Positions 13,410 through 16,197 of a DNA stretch of 16,197 nucleotides are shown piece after piece (positions within the stretch are counted from its first letter, which is position 1; each line of letters starts with the position of its first letter). The notes below the pieces were generated by a model. The model saw only the letters and a list, made by a program, of their open reading frames with translations. It searched no databases and was not told the origin of the DNA. The position numbers were made by a program, and so were the translations under genes. The stretch is from NCBI GenBank assembly GCA_017537045.1, contig JAFYLN010000072.1:1-16197 (forward strand), given 5' to 3'. Origin of the DNA: Oscillospiraceae bacterium (lineage in GTDB: Bacteria > Bacillota_A > Clostridia > Oscillospirales > Oscillospiraceae).

Positions 13410-14297
13410 TTAGTAAGGAATCCTAAAATAATCCAAATAAGCCTTAAAGCGATCCTGAGCGGTGAGGCAGGTGTCCATAAGGAAACCTTTTTCACGGTTC
13501 CATTCCTTGAGACCACGGTAATAGAACAGCTTCAGATTATCCTCAACGATGAACGGCACAATGTTATGCTTCAAGCACTCTTTAAAGAGGATCAGACGGC
13601 CTACACGGCCATTTCCGTCTTGGAAGGGATGGATGCGTTCAAAGGCTACATGGAAGGCCACGATGTCCTCAAAGGTCTTAGAGGGCTGTGAATTATAGTC
13701 AGCCAGCAACTTACGCATTTCTGTGGCAACATTTTCTGGCAGAGTTGTATCATTACCGCCCACCTCATTGGGCAACTTCTTGTACTTGCCTACAGCAAAC
13801 CAATCCTTACGGCTGTCGCTGGTGCCGGTCTTCAATATGAAATGCAGTTCCTTGATGAACTTCTCCGTCAATGCAGAGCCTGCCTGATCGATCACCATAT
13901 CGATGCAGCGGAAGTGGTTGGATGTTTCGATCACATCATCCACGTTCACAGACTCGTTTTCAAAACCAATGGTATTGGTTTCAAAGATATATCGGGTCTG
14001 GTCGTGGGTAAGGCGGCTACCCTCGATATGATTGGAGTTATAGGTCAGGTCAATCTGTACTTTATGATAGATACTGCCGGTCATCTTAGCTGATTTCTGC
14101 TCCCGCAAGATCTGTAGCAGAGTGGGGGTTTCTTTCTTTTTATTAACGCGATCCGGCTTTTGTGCGTTTTCCGGAATGTACCAAGTCTTGCCGATAAGTT
14201 TAGCATCGGCAATTCTGCCGTTGGCACAGTAATTTCGCACACTTCGTTCGGAAATTCCCCATTTTTCAGCCATTTTCGCAACAGATAAGTATTCCAT
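13410..14297 (-). CDS. Fic family protein with N-terminal HTH domain
   Basis: Fic enzymes transfer AMP (or another nucleotide moiety) to hydroxyl groups of target proteins. Residues 1-45 form a MerR/excisionase-like winged helix (SVAKMAEKWGISERSVRNYC, then GKTWYIPENAQKP), suggesting DNA binding. The inhibitory motif SNHIEG at 88-93 (Glu92) lies N-terminal to the core, the class II arrangement, so activity is probably self-restrained. The catalytic motif HPFQDGNGRVGR is complete at 223-234 with His223 intact. Length 295 is usual for HTH-Fic proteins. AGGAGG (14303-14308) sits 5 nt before the ATG. It is first in a two-gene operon with the PD-(D/E)XK-like protein and divergent from the methyltransferase-like/nuclease gene. 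The target protein is unknown. Confidence 0.93.
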   Translation of the reverse strand: MEYLSVAKMAEKWGISERSVRNYCANGRIADAKLIGKTWYIPENAQKPDRVNKKKETPTLLQILREQKSAKMTGSIYHKVQIDLTYNSNHIEGSRLTHDQTRYIFETNTIGFENESVNVDDVIETSNHFRCIDMVIDQAGSALTEKFIKELHFILKTGTSDSRKDWFAVGKYKKLPNEVGGNDTTLPENVATEMRKLLADYNSQPSKTFEDIVAFHVAFERIHPFQDGNGRVGRLILFKECLKHNIVPFIVEDNLKLFYYRGLKEWNREKGFLMDTCLTAQDRFKAYLDYFRIPY

Positions 14298-14326
14298 AGT
14301 TACCTCCTGACGAGTTTCTTGAAAGT

Positions 14327-14355
14327 ATTATACCACATTACCGGCAAAAAAGCAA
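14327..14355 (-). promoter_or_regulatory. Promoter of the fic operon
   Basis: On the minus strand TTGCTT (14350-14355) and TATAAT (14327-14332) have a 17-bp spacer. The start point would be about 14320, roughly 23 nt before the fic ATG. One arm of the inverted repeat (TACCGGCAA on the plus strand, 14339-14347) is inside the spacer. Confidence 0.75.
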
Positions 14356-14393
14356 TCCGAAATATATCGTATTTTCTTGGTTTATTGCCGGTA
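14339..14393. repeat. Inverted repeat over the fic promoter, possible operator
   Basis: TACCGGCAA (14339-14347) and TTGCCGGTA (14385-14393) are perfect 9-bp inverted copies separated by 37 bp. One arm lies between the -35 and -10 of the fic promoter and the other 30 bp upstream of the -35. Two sites bound by a dimeric HTH protein, perhaps Fic itself, would fit. Confidence 0.55.
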
Positions 14394-14452
14394 TGCCTTT
14401 GGATGTTTTCTGCATATTGTCGATTCGTTGCTTCTGTAATTGTGCCAGTTTC

Positions 14453-14481
14453 TTAATACCTTTCTTGCATTCTATTGTCAA
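14453..14481 (-). promoter_or_regulatory. Possible upstream second promoter toward fic
   Basis: On the minus strand TTGACA (14476-14481) and TATTAA (14453-14458) have a 17-bp spacer. It overlaps head-on the plus-strand promoter at 14465-14493. A transcript from it would carry a leader of about 150 nt including both arms of the inverted repeat. Moderate evidence only, since the region is AT-rich. Confidence 0.4.
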
Positions 14482-14493
14482 AAAATGTATAAT
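14465..14493 (+). promoter_or_regulatory. Promoter of the methyltransferase-like/nuclease gene
   Basis: TTGCAT (14465-14470) and TATAAT (14488-14493) are 17 bp apart. Transcription from about 14500 would give a 40-nt leader ending in the AGGAGG site at 14527-14532. Confidence 0.7.
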
Positions 14494-14539
14494 AATGTAA
14501 AGATAGATTACTTCCGTATCATAGACAGGAGGAAACCGT

Positions 14540-16197
14540 ATGCAGTTGACCGCCGCTGTTATCAATGCAGGATTAGGAGACTTAACCTTAGGACTTCAAA
14601 TGTCCGGATTTCAAGTCATTGCAGCTTTTGAGCCAGAGGAAAAAGCTGCAGCAATTCATAAACTGAATCTCGATGTACCTCTTCATCAGCTTTCTTTGGA
14701 GGAGATCGACCCGAGCGCTATGCCGCATGTCGATTTATTGGCTGCTCATCTGTATCATCCTTCTCACTCTCGTGTTAATCTTGCTAAACTGGAACAGCAT
14801 GACTATTACCTGTATAGACTCCAAGAAATTCTTTTTTCCAGCAGGCCTCGCGCATTCTTTCTGTTAATCAATTCCGGATCCATAAAAAATGATCGTTTTC
14901 GCCATCTTATTGAAGAAACCGTTGGTCGAGAGTATAGTCTTTCCTGGAAGCTTGTTGATGTAGCCCAGATGACAGGTATTCCGGTCAGAGAGAATGCCGC
15001 ATGTGTTGTTGGCACATCCAATTCAATAGACCAGAGCTACGAATTTCCATCCCCAAGTAATTTGCCAATTATACCGCTTTCCCAGTTTCTTGAGCACGAA
15101 CAATCCATCGATCCTTGGTACTACCGTATTCGTTTAAACAGCGCACCAGTTTTTGAGGATTGGCATCAAGTCCTATGCCAAAGAAACCATACATATGAAG
15201 GAGCAGACTTCGTACATTTGAATTTTGTACATATTCCTCTTGTTCGACAGGAAGGAGATTTTCGAAGAATAACACATCGAGAAATTGCGAATCTAAAAGG
15301 TTTCCCTGCCGATTACGGTTTGCCTTGCACGGATAGACAATGGCTCTACAAGAAGCTGATATATTCCGGCAATATTGTCGTCATTCAGCAGGTCGTCGGA
15401 ATGATTAACTACACATTATCTAGCAATCCATGGAGAAATCAGCGTAAAGAACGTGGTTATCACTTTGAACAGATCTTTGGAAACTATCTAGAATGTATCG
15501 CAGAAGAGGCTCCAAATAATCCAATGTCGATTGAGTATAATCCCAAAATTTCCGATGTTAGACTGGATTATGCCTTATGTCAGGGCGAACGCACATTTTA
15601 TTTTGAGGTAAAATATACCCTGTCTTTCAGGGTCAAATCTATCTTTGAGCAATTAAATACATTAAAGGAGACTGGGGTTCCGGTCTTAGTCACAGCAACA
15701 GAAATTACCTCTGAGGCGAAGGAAAAATTCTACGAACAGTTTGGTGTTCATATTTGGGATGTTGCTAATCTGCTGTGGCTCTTTGAAGATTATCCTGATA
15801 TCAAAAACGAGTTTATTGCTTTCCTTGATCATTCAACTGAGAACATTGATCCTATAGCACCCGACATTGAGATACTCCAACGGCCAACTGAGCAAAAAAC
15901 TACAGAGCTTGACTTTAAGGAGAGACTTCTAAAAATCGTTCCCGGAACTGAGCAGTTTCAGGAGTATGAATCACTCTGCACAGAGATTCTGAAATATATA
16001 TTTGGTGATTCTCTTACACTCTGGGAGGAACAGGAAACGTCCAATGATGGTCTATATCGTTTTGATCTTTGCTGTAAGATAAAGACTGGTGCTGACCAGG
16101 ATTTCTTTGACACCATAAAACATTACTTCAATACCAAATATATCGTCTTCGAGTTTAAAAACCACAAAGGAAAAATTACACAAAAAGAGATCTACAC
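14540..16197 (+). CDS. Degenerate cytosine-5 methyltransferase fused to PD-(D/E)XK nuclease domains (3' end outside window)
   Basis: The frame is open from ATG 14540 (AGGAGG at 14527-14532) to the window end: 552 full codons with no stop. Residues 1-290 follow the C5-DNA-methyltransferase plan: motif I INAGLGDLTLGLQMSGF (8-24), motif II FEPEEKAAAIHKLNL (30-44), motif IX RRITHREIANLKGFP (242-256), and a motif X-like SGNIVVIQQVVG (276-287). The catalytic motifs are lost. The PCQ position reads HLYHPSHS (70-77, Cys to Tyr72). ENV reads INS (Glu to Ile110). QxRxR reads VRENA (149-153). Residues 305-415 resemble Mrr-type nucleases: GYHFEQIFGNYLE, Asp343, FEVKY with Glu356-x-Lys358, then VLVTATEIT and VHIWDVANLLWLF. 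From about 459 a second PD-(D/E)XK core appears: YRFDL (Asp509) and FEFKN (Glu538-x-Lys540). I infer a DNA-reading domain coupled to cleavage. No intact methylase is in the window. Confidence 0.85.
   Translation, partial: MQLTAAVINAGLGDLTLGLQMSGFQVIAAFEPEEKAAAIHKLNLDVPLHQLSLEEIDPSAMPHVDLLAAHLYHPSHSRVNLAKLEQHDYYLYRLQEILFSSRPRAFFLLINSGSIKNDRFRHLIEETVGREYSLSWKLVDVAQMTGIPVRENAACVVGTSNSIDQSYEFPSPSNLPIIPLSQFLEHEQSIDPWYYRIRLNSAPVFEDWHQVLCQRNHTYEGADFVHLNFVHIPLVRQEGDFRRITHREIANLKGFPADYGLPCTDRQWLYKKLIYSGNIVVIQQVVGMINYTLSSNPWRNQRKERGYHFEQIFGNYLECIAEEAPNNPMSIEYNPKISDVRLDYALCQGERTFYFEVKYTLSFRVKSIFEQLNTLKETGVPVLVTATEITSEAKEKFYEQFGVHIWDVANLLWLFEDYPDIKNEFIAFLDHSTENIDPIAPDIEILQRPTEQKTTELDFKERLLKIVPGTEQFQEYESLCTEILKYIFGDSLTLWEEQETSNDGLYRFDLCCKIKTGADQDFFDTIKHYFNTKYIVFEFKNHKGKITQKEIY

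Noticed and set aside
14338..14565. 75-codon minus-strand ORF in the fic/fusion intergenic region
   Set aside because: It spans both promoters and the start of the fusion gene, has no ribosome binding site, and its composition is that of AT-rich noncoding DNA.
14806..15275. Short minus-strand ORFs inside the fusion gene
   Set aside because: They lie wholly opposite the long plus-strand frame, which carries clear methyltransferase-type motifs. They are shadows.

Overview
The window looks like a chromosomal segment of an anaerobic, gut-type Firmicute (Clostridia, probably Oscillospiraceae/Ruminococcaceae). This is inferred from the fermentative acetate kinase, the oxygen-sensitive class III ribonucleotide reductase, TmcAL, two Clostridia-style ECF sigma/anti-sigma pairs, strong AGGAGG ribosome binding sites and GC-rich palindromic intergenic repeats. 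No rRNA, tRNA, CRISPR array, transposase or integrase was seen.

Layout, left to right. Positions 1-180 hold the end of an intergenic repeat and the ackA terminator. ackA (minus) and tmcAL (plus, TTG start) are divergent. tmcAL converges on a methionine-rich lipoprotein gene through a bidirectional terminator. A small XRE regulator (plus) converges on an ECF sigma/anti-sigma operon (minus). Then come a 180-bp repeat, nrdD (minus) with a consensus promoter and two NrdR boxes, and the divergent galM (plus). A second copy of the repeat precedes a second ECF sigma/anti-sigma operon (minus), whose anti-sigma-like protein has a large extracytoplasmic part. Up to about 12720 this reads as ordinary core genome.

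At about 12720 the character changes. A conserved-looking ORF appears to lose its 3' part, and the DNA becomes AT-richer with different codon use. The island runs to the window edge. On the minus strand it carries an HTH-Fic protein followed by a small PD-(D/E)XK-like protein. Divergent from these is a large ORF, starting at 14540 and still open at 16197. My translation shows a cytosine-5 DNA methyltransferase fold at its N terminus in which the catalytic motifs IV (PCQ), VI (ENV) and VIII (QxRxR) are all replaced. It is followed by an Mrr-like PD-(D/E)XK domain and the start of a second PD-(D/E)XK domain. I consider this apparently dead methyltransferase-nuclease fusion, with its Fic/nuclease partner operon, the best candidate for an undescribed system, most likely anti-phage defence.

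Regulation visible in the sequence includes NrdR control of nrdD, promoters for ackA, galM, fic and the fusion gene, an inverted repeat over the fic promoter, and ECF modules that are probably autoregulated.
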